From assembly GCA_016764915.1 (NCBI GenBank), contig JAESQY010000177.1, forward strand, positions 1-36,863: 36,863 nt of DNA, read 5' to 3'. Positions 24,709 to 35,333 of this stretch are shown here, in pieces. Numbering within the stretch: the first letter of the stretch is position 1; each line of letters begins with the position of its first letter. The position numbers were made by a program, and so were the translations under genes. Source of the DNA: Aliivibrio sp. (GTDB taxonomy: Bacteria > Pseudomonadota > Gammaproteobacteria > Enterobacterales > Vibrionaceae). The notes below the pieces were generated by a model. That model ran no database searches, was not told where the DNA came from, and saw only the letters and a program-made list of their open reading frames with translations.

Positions 24709-26502
24709 ATGAAGCATATTCGTAACTTTTCGATCATTGCACACATCGACCACGGTAAGTCGACCTTATCCGACCGTTTAATTCAGCTTTGCGGCGGCCT
24801 TTCAGAACGTGAAATGGAATCTCAAGTACTTGATTCAATGGATATTGAACGTGAGCGTGGTATCACAATCAAAGCTCAGAGTGTTACTCTTGATTATAAA
24901 GCTAATGATGGTGAGACCTATCAGTTAAACTTTATCGATACCCCTGGACATGTTGATTTCTCCTATGAAGTATCCCGCTCTTTAGCGGCCTGTGAAGGTG
25001 CTCTACTGGTCGTAGATGCGGGGCAGGGTGTTGAAGCTCAAACTTTGGCAAATTGTTACACTGCGATGGAGATGGATTTGGAAGTGGTTCCAATTCTAAA
25101 TAAAATCGATCTTCCTGCCGCTGATCCTGATCGTGTAGCTGAAGAGATAGAAGATATCGTAGGCATCGAAGCTTCTGATGCAACTAGATGTTCAGCGAAA
25201 ACAGGCTTAGGTGTTGATCTCGTTTTAGAGGATATAGTTGCCTCTATTCCACCGCCTCAAGGTGATCTAGAAGCACCGCTACAAGCGCTAATTATTGATT
25301 CGTGGTTTGATAACTACTTAGGTGTAGTGTCACTGGTGCGTATTAAAAATGGCTCACTGAAGAAAAACCAAAAAATTAAAGTAATGAGTACCAATCAGGT
25401 TTGGGGAGTAGACCGTCTAGGTATATTTACGCCAAAACAGGTTGATACGGATGAACTTAATGCAGGGGAGGTAGGTTGGGTTGTTTGTGGTATTAAAGAT
25501 ATTCTTGGTGCCCCTGTCGGTGATACGCTAACACTTGCTAAAGGTGGTAGCACAGAGCGCCTTCCAGGTTTTAAGAAAGTGAAACCTCAAGTGTACGCAG
25601 GACTATTTCCAGTATCATCGGATGATTATGAAAACTTCCGTGATGCGCTTGGTAAGTTAAGTCTCAATGATGCTTCACTTTTTTATGAACCAGAGAGTTC
25701 TACTGCGCTTGGTTTTGGTTTCCGTTGTGGTTTCCTTGGCATGCTTCACATGGAGATTATTCAAGAGCGTTTAGAGCGTGAATATGATCTCGACCTTATA
25801 ACTACAGCTCCGACCGTAGTGTATGAAGTGATTGAGAGTGATGGCAGTAATCTTTATGTTGATAGCCCATCTAAACTGCCGGCCGTGAATAGCATCGAAG
25901 AGATTCGTGAGCCGATTGCACGTTGTCATATTTTAGTCCCTTCAGAGTACCTAGGTAATGTTATTACCCTGTGTATTTTGAAACGCGGAATGCAAGTTGA
26001 TATGGTTTATCATGGTAATCAAGTCGCTCTTACCTATGACATCCCAATGTCAGAAGTGGTGCTTGATTTCTTTGATCGATTAAAATCAACGTCGCGCGGT
26101 TATGCGTCGTTAGATTATAGCTTCCAGCGTTATGAACAGTCCAACATGGTTCGTGTCGATGTACTTATAAATGGCGAAAGAGTGGATGCACTTGCTATCA
26201 TCACTCACCATGACCACTCACAAAGCTATGGACGTCAGTTGGTTGAGAAAATGAAAGAGTTCATTCCTCGTCAGATGTTTGATATTGCGATTCAGGCAGC
26301 GATTGGCGGCCATATTATAGCTCGCTCAACCGTTAAGCAGCTACGTAAAAACGTTATTGCAAAATGTTACGGTGGCGATATTAGCCGTAAGAAAAAGCTA
26401 TTGAAGAAGCAGAAAGAGGGTAAGAAGCGTATGAAGCAGATCGGTAATGTTGAACTGCCTCAAGAAGCATTCTTAGCCATTCTTCATGTCGGTAAAGATT
26501 AA
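24709..26502 (+). CDS. lepA: Elongation factor 4 (LepA)
   Basis: LepA is a ribosome-associated GTPase that resembles EF-G and affects translation initiation and ribosome biogenesis. The 597-residue length and the sequence match the family: P-loop AHIDHGKST at about 11-19, GITIKAQSV (switch I), DTPGHVDF (G3), NKIDLP (G4), the [18 protein letters not shown] segment of domain III, and the LepA-specific C-terminal domain ending with [18 protein letters not shown]. The ribosome site is weak. lepB follows 64 bases later. Confidence 0.97.
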   Translation: MKHIRNFSIIAHIDHGKSTLSDRLIQLCGGLSEREMESQVLDSMDIERERGITIKAQSVTLDYKANDGETYQLNFIDTPGHVDFSYEVSRSLAACEGALLVVDAGQGVEAQTLANCYTAMEMDLEVVPILNKIDLPAADPDRVAEEIEDIVGIEASDATRCSAKTGLGVDLVLEDIVASIPPPQGDLEAPLQALIIDSWFDNYLGVVSLVRIKNGSLKKNQKIKVMSTNQVWGVDRLGIFTPKQVDTDELNAGEVGWVVCGIKDILGAPVGDTLTLAKGGSTERLPGFKKVKPQVYAGLFPVSSDDYENFRDALGKLSLNDASLFYEPESSTALGFGFRCGFLGMLHMEIIQERLEREYDLDLITTAPTVVYEVIESDGSNLYVDSPSKLPAVNSIEEIREPIARCHILVPSEYLGNVITLCILKRGMQVDMVYHGNQVALTYDIPMSEVVLDFFDRLKSTSRGYASLDYSFQRYEQSNMVRVDVLINGERVDALAIITHHDHSQSYGRQLVEKMKEFIPRQMFDIAIQAAIGGHIIARSTVKQLRKNVIAKCYGGDISRKKKLLKKQKEGKKRMKQIGNVELPQEAFLAILHVGKD

Positions 26503-26566
26503 TTTTTTATCAACTTAGCAATATATTGATACTTATGAAGCAATAAATAGACATTAAGGGAAACAA

Positions 26567-27472
26567 ATGGCAGCTACCTTTTCGCAAATTTTGGTTTTAC
26601 TTACCTTATTTACGGGAATTATCTGGGCGTTAGATAAATTTATCTTAGCACCAAAGCGTCAGCTAAAAATCGACGCCGCGGCAGTTATCTCTGGTGGACA
26701 GGTTGATGCAGTCTCTCTTGCTAAAGTTGCACCTCAACCGGCATGGATAGAGACTCCGGCCTCTATGTTTCCGGTATTAGGGTTAGTGTTGATATTACGC
26801 TCATTTATTTATGAGCCGTTCCAGATTCCATCCGGTTCTATGATGCCAACTCTTTTGGTTGGTGACTTTATTCTAGTAGAAAAATTCTCCTATGGTCTTC
26901 GTGAACCAATGTGGAGAAATGAGATACTAGAGACTGGAAAACCTGAACGTGGCGATGTCATTGTTTTTAAATATCCGGTTGATCCAACCGTTGATTACAT
27001 TAAACGAGTGGTAGGTCTTCCCGGTGATACCGTGACTTATACTCAAGAGAAAAAACTGTGTATTCAAAAGGCGGGTGAAGGCTCTTGTGAGTGGATTCCA
27101 CTCACAGATGTCCAAGTTAGCCAATTTAGCCAAGGAAGAACTGACCTGATTCAAGCCACTGAGCAGTTAGCTGAAAATGGTAGTAAACACCAAATTTTAG
27201 TTAATCCTTATGCTCCTAACCGTGAGGCGGGTTATTCTCCTCGCCCGGGTGTGAATACGTGGGTTGTGCCAAAAGGTAATTACTTTGCTATGGGTGACAA
27301 TCGAGATAACAGTGCAGATAGCCGCTTTTGGGGTTTTGTCCCAGAAGAGAATCTAGTGGGTAAAGCGGTCGGAATCTGGATCAGCTTTGAATTTCAACGC
27401 AGCCGCGATAGTGTGCTGCCATCTTGGATACCTACCGATGTGCGATTCAATCGTGTCGGTGGAATAGATTAA
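26567..27472 (+). CDS. lepB: Signal peptidase I
   Basis: LepB removes signal peptides from exported proteins at the periplasmic face of the inner membrane. The 301-residue product has two N-terminal membrane segments (about 4-22 and 62-80) and a periplasmic Ser-Lys protease domain. [10 protein letters not shown] carries catalytic Ser91, [11 protein letters not shown] carries Lys146, and [11 protein letters not shown] is box E. Start at ATG 26567 with AAGGGAA ahead. It sits between lepA and rnc, the conserved order, ending five bases before the rnc start. Confidence 0.96.
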   Translation: MAATFSQILVLLTLFTGIIWALDKFILAPKRQLKIDAAAVISGGQVDAVSLAKVAPQPAWIETPASMFPVLGLVLILRSFIYEPFQIPSGSMMPTLLVGDFILVEKFSYGLREPMWRNEILETGKPERGDVIVFKYPVDPTVDYIKRVVGLPGDTVTYTQEKKLCIQKAGEGSCEWIPLTDVQVSQFSQGRTDLIQATEQLAENGSKHQILVNPYAPNREAGYSPRPGVNTWVVPKGNYFAMGDNRDNSADSRFWGFVPEENLVGKAVGIWISFEFQRSRDSVLPSWIPTDVRFNRVGGID

Positions 27473-27477
27473 AGACT

Positions 27478-28149
27478 ATGACCTCACCAATTAATAGATT
27501 ACAAAGAAAAATCGGCTATGAGTTTGTAAACCCAGAGCTGATAAACCTAGCATTGACTCACCGTAGTGCAAATGGAAAACATAACGAACGCTTAGAGTTT
27601 TTAGGTGATTCGATTTTAAGTTTTGTGGTGGCTGATGAGTTATTTCATCGTTTTCCTAACATTGACGAAGGCGATATGAGCCGGATGCGAGCAACGTTAG
27701 TCAGAGGACACACTTTGGCTGAGCTTGGCCGTGAGTTTATGCTTGGAGATTACCTATATTTAGGTCCTGGTGAGCTCAAAAGTGGTGGTTTCAGACGTGA
27801 TTCAATTTTAGCCGATGCGGTTGAAGCGATCATCGGAGCTATCTATTTAGACAGTAATACTGACGTTGTGCGCACTATTATTCTTGCTTGGTACAACTCG
27901 CGCTTAGAGACAATCGAGCCGGGCATATCGCAAAAAGATCCTAAAACTAGGCTACAAGAGAATTTGCAAGGCCGACGTTTACCACTGCCTGCTTATAATG
28001 TGACTAATATTAAAGGTGAAGCGCACAATCAGGAATTTACGGTTGAGTGTGAAATTTCAGGTATGGACATACCTGTTGTAGGAAAGGGCACTAGCCGTCG
28101 CAAGGCAGAACAAGCGGCTGCTGAAATAGCATTAGGACAACTGAGTTAA
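27478..28149 (+). CDS. rnc: Ribonuclease III
   Basis: RNase III cuts double-stranded RNA, including rRNA precursors. The 223-residue product has the RNase III signature [13 protein letters not shown] at 35-47 with metal-binding Glu40 and Asp44, a second acidic cluster ([14 protein letters not shown] near 114-127), and a double-stranded RNA-binding domain from about 152 ([20 protein letters not shown] to [14 protein letters not shown]). I chose the ATG at 27478; an 18-codon upstream extension would overlap lepB. Its TAA overlaps the era ATG by one base. Confidence 0.96.
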   Translation: MTSPINRLQRKIGYEFVNPELINLALTHRSANGKHNERLEFLGDSILSFVVADELFHRFPNIDEGDMSRMRATLVRGHTLAELGREFMLGDYLYLGPGELKSGGFRRDSILADAVEAIIGAIYLDSNTDVVRTIILAWYNSRLETIEPGISQKDPKTRLQENLQGRRLPLPAYNVTNIKGEAHNQEFTVECEISGMDIPVVGKGTSRRKAEQAAAEIALGQLS

Positions 28150-29114
28150 TGTCAGACGATAAAGAATTTGACCTCGATGCATACTTTGCATCAGAAGGTA
28201 GTACAAAAACAACAGATAACCAACATTGTGGGTTTATTGCCATTGTAGGACGTCCAAATGTTGGTAAATCAACGCTGATTAATAATTTATTAGGGCAGAA
28301 AATATCGATAACATCACGTAAACCACAAACGACTCGACACCGCATTATGGGGGTTGACACTGATGGCGATTATCAAGCTATTTTTATTGATACCCCTGGT
28401 TTGCATATCGAAGAGAAACGAGCGATTAACCGCTTGATGAATCGTGCAGCAAGCAGCTCATTAAGTGATGTTAATTTAGTCTTGTTTATGGTCGATGGTA
28501 CGCATTGGACTGCTGACGATGAAATGGTATTGAACAAGCTGCGTAAAGCGGAGTTCCCAACCGTTGTATTGGTGAATAAAGTCGATAACGTAAAAGATCG
28601 TACCGATGTGATGTCTCATATGCAGGTATTAATGGACAAAATGGATTTTGTTGATGTCATCCCTATATCTGCAAAGAAAGGGACAAATATCGATGCCATT
28701 CATAAAATAGTTCGTGAACATCTGCCAAAAGCCGAGCATCACTTTCCTGAAGAGTATGTAACCGATCGATCGCAACGCTTTATGGCATCTGAGATCATTC
28801 GTGAAAAATTGATGCGATTTACGGGAGAAGAGCTGCCTTATTCCGTTACGGTTGAGATTGAACGCTTCGATTACAACCCCGACAATGATGGCTTTCATAT
28901 TAATGGCTTGATACTGGTCGAGCGTTTAGGTCAAAAGAAGATGGTTGTAGGCAAAGGTGGTGAAAAAATCAAAACCATCGGTCGTGAAGCTCGTTTAGAT
29001 ATGGAGAAGTTGTTTGAACGCGGGGTCTATTTAGAGTTATGGGTTAAAGTGAAGTCAGGTTGGGCTGATGATGAGCGTGCACTGCGTTCATTAGGGTACA
29101 TTGACGACCTTTAA
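28149..29114 (+). CDS. era: GTPase Era
   Basis: Era binds the 3' end of 16S rRNA and is needed for 30S maturation. The 321-residue product has G1 GRPNVGKS at 34-41, G3 DTPG at 81-84, G4 NKVD at 143-146, and a C-terminal KH domain with the [11 protein letters not shown] loop. Compared with E. coli (301 residues) there is an acidic N-terminal extension of about 20 residues. The start overlaps the rnc stop (TAATG), and the end overlaps the open frame of recO but not the chosen start. Confidence 0.96.
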   Translation: MSDDKEFDLDAYFASEGSTKTTDNQHCGFIAIVGRPNVGKSTLINNLLGQKISITSRKPQTTRHRIMGVDTDGDYQAIFIDTPGLHIEEKRAINRLMNRAASSSLSDVNLVLFMVDGTHWTADDEMVLNKLRKAEFPTVVLVNKVDNVKDRTDVMSHMQVLMDKMDFVDVIPISAKKGTNIDAIHKIVREHLPKAEHHFPEEYVTDRSQRFMASEIIREKLMRFTGEELPYSVTVEIERFDYNPDNDGFHINGLILVERLGQKKMVVGKGGEKIKTIGREARLDMEKLFERGVYLELWVKVKSGWADDERALRSLGYIDDL

Positions 29115-29124
29115 TAACCCTTTG

Positions 29125-29838
29125 ATGGAGGATGGGCTGCAACGCTGCTTTGTCCTTCATCGTCGACCATACAGCGAGACCAGTCTTATATTGGACGTGT
29201 TTAGCGAAGAGTATGGTCGTCTCTCAATTATGTCTAAAGGGGCCCGCAGTAAACGCTCTCATTTAAAAGGAGCGCTGCAACCTTTTACCCCACTGTTGAT
29301 GAAATGGTCTGGTAGAGGATCAATGCGAACCCTTCGTTATGCCGAAACCATCAGTCTCGCGCTGCCATTAAGTGGCATCATGCTCTACTCTGGACTCTAT
29401 CTTAATGAGTTACTTGGAAGAGTACTAGAGAATGAAACCCCATACCCCGCTCTGTTTCTTGATTATCTATCCGCACTATCTGAATTAGCACAAACTGAAA
29501 ACCCGGAGCCCGCTTTAAGACGCTTCGAATTAGCGCTGTTATCTTCGATGGGTTATGGCGTTGATTTTTTACACTGCTCAGGGACAGGCGAGCCCGTTGA
29601 TCCTGACATGACTTATCGATTTCGAGAGCAAAAAGGTTTTCTTGCCTCTATCCGAATGGATAACCTCACTTTTTATGGTAATGAGCTGATTGCGATCAGT
29701 GAACGAAGATTTGAAACAAAAGAGCAATTAAAAGCCGCTAAACGCTTTACACGTATAGCCTTAAAGCCGTATCTTGGTGGCAAACCATTAAAAAGTAGGG
29801 AACTGTTTGTTCCTAGAGCAAGGAGAATTGCAAAATGA
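29125..29838 (+). CDS. recO: DNA repair protein RecO
   Basis: RecO binds DNA and SSB and helps RecR load RecA at gaps. The 237-residue product aligns over its length with E. coli RecO ([77 protein letters not shown]). The ATG at 29125 ([12 protein letters not shown]) fits E. coli MEGWQRAFVLH better than a TTG at 29101. There is no strong ribosome site; coupling to era is possible. The stop overlaps the pdxJ ATG (ATGA). Confidence 0.94.
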   Translation: MEDGLQRCFVLHRRPYSETSLILDVFSEEYGRLSIMSKGARSKRSHLKGALQPFTPLLMKWSGRGSMRTLRYAETISLALPLSGIMLYSGLYLNELLGRVLENETPYPALFLDYLSALSELAQTENPEPALRRFELALLSSMGYGVDFLHCSGTGEPVDPDMTYRFREQKGFLASIRMDNLTFYGNELIAISERRFETKEQLKAAKRFTRIALKPYLGGKPLKSRELFVPRARRIAK

Positions 29839-30566
29839 GTCCAATCTTACTTGGTATTAATATTGATCACGTCGCGACCCTAAGAAATGCACGTGGAACT
29901 AAATACCCAGATCCTGTACACGCCGCTGAAATCGCGGAACGCGCTGGCGCTGATGGAATCACGATTCACCTTCGAGAAGATCGTCGACATATCAAAGATC
30001 GTGATGTGAGAATATTGAAAGAGACCATTCAAACCCGCATGAATTTAGAGATGGCGGTGACCGATGAAATGGTTGGTATCGCACTTGATGTAGTTCCTGA
30101 GTATGTTTGTTTGGTTCCTGAGAAACGTGAAGAGTTAACAACAGAAGGTGGTCTTGATGTTGTTGCTCAATTGGAAAAAATAAAATCAGCGACGCAAAAA
30201 ATGACAGCTGCAGGTATTAAAGTATCTCTGTTTATTGATGCAGATCCTAAACAGATAGAAGCTGCAGCGGCTTGTGGTGCCCCCTTTATTGAGCTGCATA
30301 CTGGGCAGTATGCAGAGGCCAAAAATGAAGAGCAACAGCAAGTGGAGTTAGATAAAATCGCCGCTGGTGCAACCTATGCCTGTTCGTTGGGTATTAAAGT
30401 GAACGCTGGACATGGTTTGACCTATCATAATGTCAAAGCGATGGCTGCCATTCCTGAACTGTATGAATTGAATATCGGTCACTCCGTCATGGGCAGAGCG
30501 ATATTTGATGGATTAAGTAAAGCCGTCAGCGACATGCGAACGCTGATGGATGAAGCTCGTCGTTAA
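29835..30566 (+). CDS. pdxJ: Pyridoxine 5'-phosphate synthase
   Basis: PdxJ condenses deoxyxylulose 5-phosphate with 3-amino-2-oxopropyl phosphate to make pyridoxine 5'-phosphate. The 243-residue TIM-barrel protein shows the N-terminal [18 protein letters not shown] (active-site His near residue 12), [14 protein letters not shown] near 46-59, and the C-terminal [19 protein letters not shown] lies ahead of the ATG. It overlaps recO by four bases and acpS by one. Epd, encoded at 3909, supplies the upstream branch of the same pathway. Confidence 0.97.
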   Translation: MSPILLGINIDHVATLRNARGTKYPDPVHAAEIAERAGADGITIHLREDRRHIKDRDVRILKETIQTRMNLEMAVTDEMVGIALDVVPEYVCLVPEKREELTTEGGLDVVAQLEKIKSATQKMTAAGIKVSLFIDADPKQIEAAAACGAPFIELHTGQYAEAKNEEQQQVELDKIAAGATYACSLGIKVNAGHGLTYHNVKAMAAIPELYELNIGHSVMGRAIFDGLSKAVSDMRTLMDEARR

Positions 30567-30946
30567 TGGCGATTGTTGGTTTAGGCACTGATATTGCCGA
30601 AATTGAGAGGGTGGAGAAAGCGCTATCTCGAAGTGGTGATGCTTTTGCACAACGTATCTTAACAGACGCCGAGTATCAAAAGTTCAGTGGTCTAAAACAG
30701 CAGGCTCGGTATCTTGCCAAACGCTTCTCTGCAAAAGAAGCCGCGTCTAAAGCGTTAGGAACGGGGATCGCTTGTGGTGTAACTTTTCAAGATTTCGAAA
30801 TCGATAACGATAGCTTAGGAAAACCTGTCTTAGTACTTTCTGGTAAAGCGCTTGAGCTTGCTAAGGAAAAAGAGGTGAACTTTATTCACCTCACCATCTC
30901 AGATGAAAGAAACTACGCTGTCGCTACTGTTATCTTTGAATCTTAA
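30566..30946 (+). CDS. acpS: Holo-[acyl-carrier-protein] synthase
   Basis: AcpS transfers the phosphopantetheine arm from CoA to acyl carrier protein. The 126-residue product has the family start [18 protein letters not shown] with metal-binding Asp at 8 and [17 protein letters not shown] near 50-66, the second conserved motif. The TAATG overlap with pdxJ shows tight coupling, as in E. coli. It ends the lepA-acpS series and converges on barA. Confidence 0.96.
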   Translation: MAIVGLGTDIAEIERVEKALSRSGDAFAQRILTDAEYQKFSGLKQQARYLAKRFSAKEAASKALGTGIACGVTFQDFEIDNDSLGKPVLVLSGKALELAKEKEVNFIHLTISDERNYAVATVIFES

Positions 30947-30952
30947 ATTAAT

Positions 30953-30982
30953 GCAGAGATTGGTTAGCTCTGCTCTTTCTTT
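30953..30982 (+). terminator. Terminator after acpS
   Basis: GCAGAG (30953-30958) pairs with CTCTGC (30968-30973) around a 9-base loop, then TCTTTCTTT. It overlaps the barA stop codon on the other strand. The T tract is interrupted, so it may be moderate. Confidence 0.6.
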
Positions 30983-33765
30983 AAATACTCAATTGCTGAG
31001 TGACACACTTTTACTAACTCATCTTGCAGCTCTAACAATTCAGGTTCAATGTATTTGATTTTTTGTTGGGCTCGTAGTTCTGTCTCTATGGTTTGACACA
31101 ATATTTTTAGCCTAGGTACACCGCAGTAAGAGCAGCTACCGTGCAATTTATGGATGATGTTCTTGAGTGTTGTTTTTTCATGCTCAGGTTCAGCAAGAGT
31201 TAACTCAATGCATTGATTCACTTCCGGAATAAAATCAACTAGCATTTGCAGCATCTCTTTAGCAAGCCCCTCTTTTCCAGCCGCTTGTTTTAAGGCAAGA
31301 TCCCAATCGATAGCACTTAACTGCTGTTGCTCTATTTTTGTCATTTTAATAGAAGAGTCCACATCAGCTGAGTTCGGTGGAATTTTTTCAACTTGTGTTG
31401 AGCAGATATTAGGATCCCAATGCACGAGCACTTGTTGCAATATATGCTCTTCAATCGGCTTGGTTAGGTAATCATCCATTCCTGCATTGATAAGGCGTTC
31501 ACGTTCGCCAGCCATTGCATGTGCGGTGACGGCAATGATTGGTGTCATCATATTAAGGGGGATCTCTCGGATCTTTTGACATGCCATCACCCCATCCATT
31601 TGAGGCATTTGAATGTCCAGTAAAATCACATCGAACTGCCTATTTTCAGCTTGTTTCACCGCGTCCTGACCGCTGCGACAAGAGATAACCGTGGCGACCC
31701 TTTCTTGCAAGAGGGCGGTGATCAGTTTTAGGTTGGCGGGGTTATCATCGACAGCCATTACGGTGAGCGGTAAAATTTCACTTTCTGGCAATACAGTAGT
31801 TGGAATAGTAATCTCAGGGAGTTGAGCATGTGAATTCACTAATGCATTAAACAGTTTCCTTTTGGCTGGTGGCTTAGCCAGACAGGTAACATTAGGTATG
31901 TGAAGAAGCTCTTCAGAAAGTGCAAGCTCAGTACTTGGTAAGCCAACAATAACTTTCGGGCATGTCTGTTGTAACCGTTCGATGTACTTAAGTACTGAAA
32001 GGTTGTCCCAGCTACTGTCAGCACTGAAGTTAATAAGGACAAAATCATGATACTCAATCTGAGTCGGTATCTCTAAACAGTGGTTGACAGATAAACCCTC
32101 TTGCGATAATTGTTGTTGTAAAATAGTTGCTGACTGAGCATTTGACTCTATCAATAACACACTTTTACCCATCAGTAGTGTGTTATCAATAGGCTCGGCA
32201 ATCGGGAGTTCTGTGGTGCCTAATCGAATTGAGAACCAGAACGTGGAACCTTGGTGTAATCGACTGTTCAAACCAATCTCCCCACCCATTTGAGAGACTA
32301 GTTTCTGAGTAATAACCAGACCTAAACCGGTGCCGCCATAGCGTCGTGATATACTGGCATCAGCTTGACTAAAGGCTTGGAATAACTGTGCTTGCTGTCG
32401 CTCTGAAATACCAATACCGGTATCGCGTATAACAAATTGCAGATCGATACTATTGTCACTGAGCATTTTCAGTTCAATGGATATATCGATATTACCGCGT
32501 TCGGTAAACTTGATTGAATTACCAACTAAATTGGTCAGGACTTGCTGAATTCGTAATGGGTCACCAATCACTCCTGTTGGAATGTTGGGATCTACTTTTA
32601 AGGTTATCTCTAACCCTTTTTCGTGAGCACTCGGTGCAAGCAGAGCAACTACTTCATCTAAAGATTCTTGGAATTCAAAAGGGATATTCTCGAGCAACAG
32701 TTTACCCGCTTCAAGTTTAGAGAAATCAAGAATGTCGTTGATAATGGTTAACAGGTTGTTGGCTGAACCTTCAATGGTTAATAGGTAGTCTTGTTGGCTA
32801 CTAGATAGCCTTGTTTTTAGCAGTTGGCGAGTAAATCCGATCACCCCATTGAGTGGTGTACGTAGTTCATGAGACATGTTGGCTAGGAACTCTGATTTAA
32901 CTCTAGCGGCTTCTTGAGCACGTTTTTTCGCGATATCAAGCTCAACGTTTTGAATCTCTAATTGCTCCAAAGTTTCTCTAAGGTCGGAGGTGGCTTGGTC
33001 AATGCTCTGTTGCATCTCAACATGATATTCTGACAGGGAAATAGCCATGGCATTAATACCATTTTTTAGCGTATCTAATTCGCCATGAAGGTTAGTTTCG
33101 ATTCGAGTATCTAAATGGCCACGTCTGATGCGATCAACGACACTAACCATATGTGAAATAGGTTTAGTGACATCCTGCATTAATCGATAGGCAAAAAGGC
33201 CAGATAGGCTGAGTCCTAACGCTAGAACTGTCAGCGCGGCAAAGATCTCTTGATATTGTTGTAATCGTAAAGAAGAGAGGTCAAGTTCAATGGCGATATA
33301 ACCAAGAGGTTGATTTATCGCCACGTCTTCAAATTGATTTGAAAACTGACCTTCAGTCAAAATAGGGGCTCTAAGAATCAAAATATCTTCGTGTAAGTTG
33401 ATGTTTAAAAGTAGAGGTATGGGCTTTTCTTTGTTTAACATCAATTGTTCAAAATTAGGGTGAAAATTAGACGTAACAAACAGTTCATGATTGGAATCAA
33501 ATACAGCGATACTTCGAACGATTTTAGAGTGTTTTCGATGCGTGTAACTGATGAGACGTCGAACGGCTTCGCGACTTTTGGTCGTCATGCCATATTCACT
33601 GGAAATCGCTAATGGTTCAATAATACTGGTACCTGTTGAGATCAGTTGATTCTCAAGGTCGGTATACCGATTCATGGTGAAAAAAGTACTCAGTAAAAGA
33701 CCTATGATCAAAGTAGGAGCTAAGGTCATAGTGAAAACGCGAGCGCGTAAGCCGTATTTGGTCAT
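30964..33765 (-). CDS. barA: Hybrid sensor histidine kinase BarA (VarS)
   Basis: BarA (VarS in Vibrio) phosphorylates UvrY/VarA, which turns on Csr-type small RNAs and so controls carbon use and virulence. The 933-residue product has two membrane helices (about 11-30 and 174-195) around a periplasmic loop, HAMP (about 196-250), a coiled coil, and a histidine kinase core with phospho-His299 in NMSHELRTPLNG and the DTGIGI and GGTGLGL ATP-site boxes. A degenerate receiver follows (about 533-645), then a true receiver with Asp717 (LLDIQMPQMDG) and Lys769, and a C-terminal HPt domain with His875 (HKLHGSCSYCG). It is divergent from rlmD-relA, as in E. coli. Confidence 0.95.
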   Translation of the reverse strand: MTKYGLRARVFTMTLAPTLIIGLLLSTFFTMNRYTDLENQLISTGTSIIEPLAISSEYGMTTKSREAVRRLISYTHRKHSKIVRSIAVFDSNHELFVTSNFHPNFEQLMLNKEKPIPLLLNINLHEDILILRAPILTEGQFSNQFEDVAINQPLGYIAIELDLSSLRLQQYQEIFAALTVLALGLSLSGLFAYRLMQDVTKPISHMVSVVDRIRRGHLDTRIETNLHGELDTLKNGINAMAISLSEYHVEMQQSIDQATSDLRETLEQLEIQNVELDIAKKRAQEAARVKSEFLANMSHELRTPLNGVIGFTRQLLKTRLSSSQQDYLLTIEGSANNLLTIINDILDFSKLEAGKLLLENIPFEFQESLDEVVALLAPSAHEKGLEITLKVDPNIPTGVIGDPLRIQQVLTNLVGNSIKFTERGNIDISIELKMLSDNSIDLQFVIRDTGIGISERQQAQLFQAFSQADASISRRYGGTGLGLVITQKLVSQMGGEIGLNSRLHQGSTFWFSIRLGTTELPIAEPIDNTLLMGKSVLLIESNAQSATILQQQLSQEGLSVNHCLEIPTQIEYHDFVLINFSADSSWDNLSVLKYIERLQQTCPKVIVGLPSTELALSEELLHIPNVTCLAKPPAKRKLFNALVNSHAQLPEITIPTTVLPESEILPLTVMAVDDNPANLKLITALLQERVATVISCRSGQDAVKQAENRQFDVILLDIQMPQMDGVMACQKIREIPLNMMTPIIAVTAHAMAGERERLINAGMDDYLTKPIEEHILQQVLVHWDPNICSTQVEKIPPNSADVDSSIKMTKIEQQQLSAIDWDLALKQAAGKEGLAKEMLQMLVDFIPEVNQCIELTLAEPEHEKTTLKNIIHKLHGSCSYCGVPRLKILCQTIETELRAQQKIKYIEPELLELQDELVKVCHSAIEYLKKEQS

Positions 33766-33947
33766 GATTCTCTATAATTGCAAATTTACTGAACTGTGGG
33801 AAAATAGCCTTTATTCACGTGGCTACCTCGACTCTAATACAATAGGTGTAACATTACCTCAATAGTAAGCAGGTTTGCGAATATTATTTTGTTTAGGTAT
33901 TGGAATATTGAGATCCCAATAGATTTATTTTCATTAGGTTATTATTA

Positions 33948-35282
33948 ATGGCACAATTTTTTAAGCCTCTAAAAAGAAAGAGTATTGATGTTAAACATAA
34001 AGCGATCGATATCACTCGTTTAGACCATCTAGGGGCTGGCATTGGATTTTTAGATAAAAAAACGATTTTTATTGATGGCGTTTTGCCTAATGAGAAGGCA
34101 TTAGTTCAATTAATAGAAAACAAAAAAAATTACGCGAAAGCCAAACTGATTAAATTAATGGTATCAAGCAGTGAGCGTATAGAACCATTTTGTCAGTATT
34201 ATCAAGAGTGCGGTGGCTGTAATTTACAGCATTTGAGCTTAGCTGGACAAATTAAAGCTAAACAAAATTCATTAGATGAATTGATGAGTAAGTTCTCAGG
34301 CAGACAAAATGATACGCAATCGCTGACTCAGCAAGCACCAATTTTGAGCCATGATCTTGGATATCGTCGTCGTGCTCGTTTTAGTTTGTTGTTTGATAAG
34401 TCATCTAAATCACTGGTTATGGGCTTTAGAAAGCGTCAAAGCAAAGCCATAGTTGATGTACGAAAGTGTGCCGTTTTGACTCAATCACTTGATCAACTGT
34501 TACCTGATCTTTATGACATGCTTAATGGTTTGTCAGCTCGTCGTGATTTAGGTCATGTTGAACTGGTAGAGGCAAGTGACGGTCGAGTCTGTTTACTGCG
34601 ACATTTAAAACCACTGTCGGTTGACGATCTAGGTGTATTAACATCGTTTGCCAAGCAACATCTGCTTACTCTTTATCTTGCACCGAGCAGTGAGGTATTA
34701 GATAGAGTGTATGGTGGTGTCCCGTACTATGAAATTGATGGAGTTAAAATAGAGTTCACTCCTCAAGACTTTATACAGGTCAATCATCAAGTCAATGAGG
34801 CGATGGTTCAACAAGCTATTTCATGGTTAAATCTAAAAAGCAGCGATAGCGTTCTTGATCTCTTTTGTGGATTAGGTAATTTTAGCTTACCGTTGGCCAA
34901 GAGAGTCAACAAGGTGATTGGTATTGAAGGCGTTGATGAGATGGTGCAACGAGCTTATCTGAACGCTGAGCTAAATGGGTTGTCGAATGTAGAGTTTCAT
35001 CACGCTAATTTAGAGTCGGATATTAGTAAACAGACTTGGGCTAAAAATAAATTTTCAAAAGTGGTGCTAGATCCGGCACGAGCAGGGGCTGCTGGTGTTA
35101 TGGAATATGTGGCACAACTGCATGCACAATCAATAGTTTATGTGTCATGCAACCCGGCAACATTAGCTCGAGATAGCCAAGTTCTGTTGACAAACGGTTA
35201 TAAACTGAAGAAGTTAGGTATGTTAGATATGTTTCCTCATACTGGGCATTTAGAGTCTATGGCGCTGTTTGAAAAAAGTTAG
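33948..35282 (+). CDS. rlmD: 23S rRNA (uracil-1939-C5)-methyltransferase RlmD
   Basis: RlmD (RumA) uses SAM to make m5U1939 in 23S rRNA. The 444-residue product begins with a TRAM-like RNA-binding domain (about 15-75), followed by a 4Fe-4S site formed by Cys82, Cys88, Cys91 (CQYYQECGGC) and Cys174. A Rossmann methyltransferase core has VLDLFCGLGNFSLPLA near 302-317 and the catalytic nucleophile Cys401 in VSCNPATLARD. relA follows after 51 bases without a terminator, so the two may be co-transcribed, as in E. coli. Confidence 0.95.
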   Translation: MAQFFKPLKRKSIDVKHKAIDITRLDHLGAGIGFLDKKTIFIDGVLPNEKALVQLIENKKNYAKAKLIKLMVSSSERIEPFCQYYQECGGCNLQHLSLAGQIKAKQNSLDELMSKFSGRQNDTQSLTQQAPILSHDLGYRRRARFSLLFDKSSKSLVMGFRKRQSKAIVDVRKCAVLTQSLDQLLPDLYDMLNGLSARRDLGHVELVEASDGRVCLLRHLKPLSVDDLGVLTSFAKQHLLTLYLAPSSEVLDRVYGGVPYYEIDGVKIEFTPQDFIQVNHQVNEAMVQQAISWLNLKSSDSVLDLFCGLGNFSLPLAKRVNKVIGIEGVDEMVQRAYLNAELNGLSNVEFHHANLESDISKQTWAKNKFSKVVLDPARAGAAGVMEYVAQLHAQSIVYVSCNPATLARDSQVLLTNGYKLKKLGMLDMFPHTGHLESMALFEKS

Positions 35283-35333
35283 TTTTGTTGGAAAGAGTTT
35301 AACTCGTCGTTTAATAAAAAATAGGATAGGCAG

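Noticed and set aside
33674..33865. Plus-strand 63-codon frame over the barA start
   Set aside because: It lies mostly antisense to the barA N-terminus and lacks supporting features.
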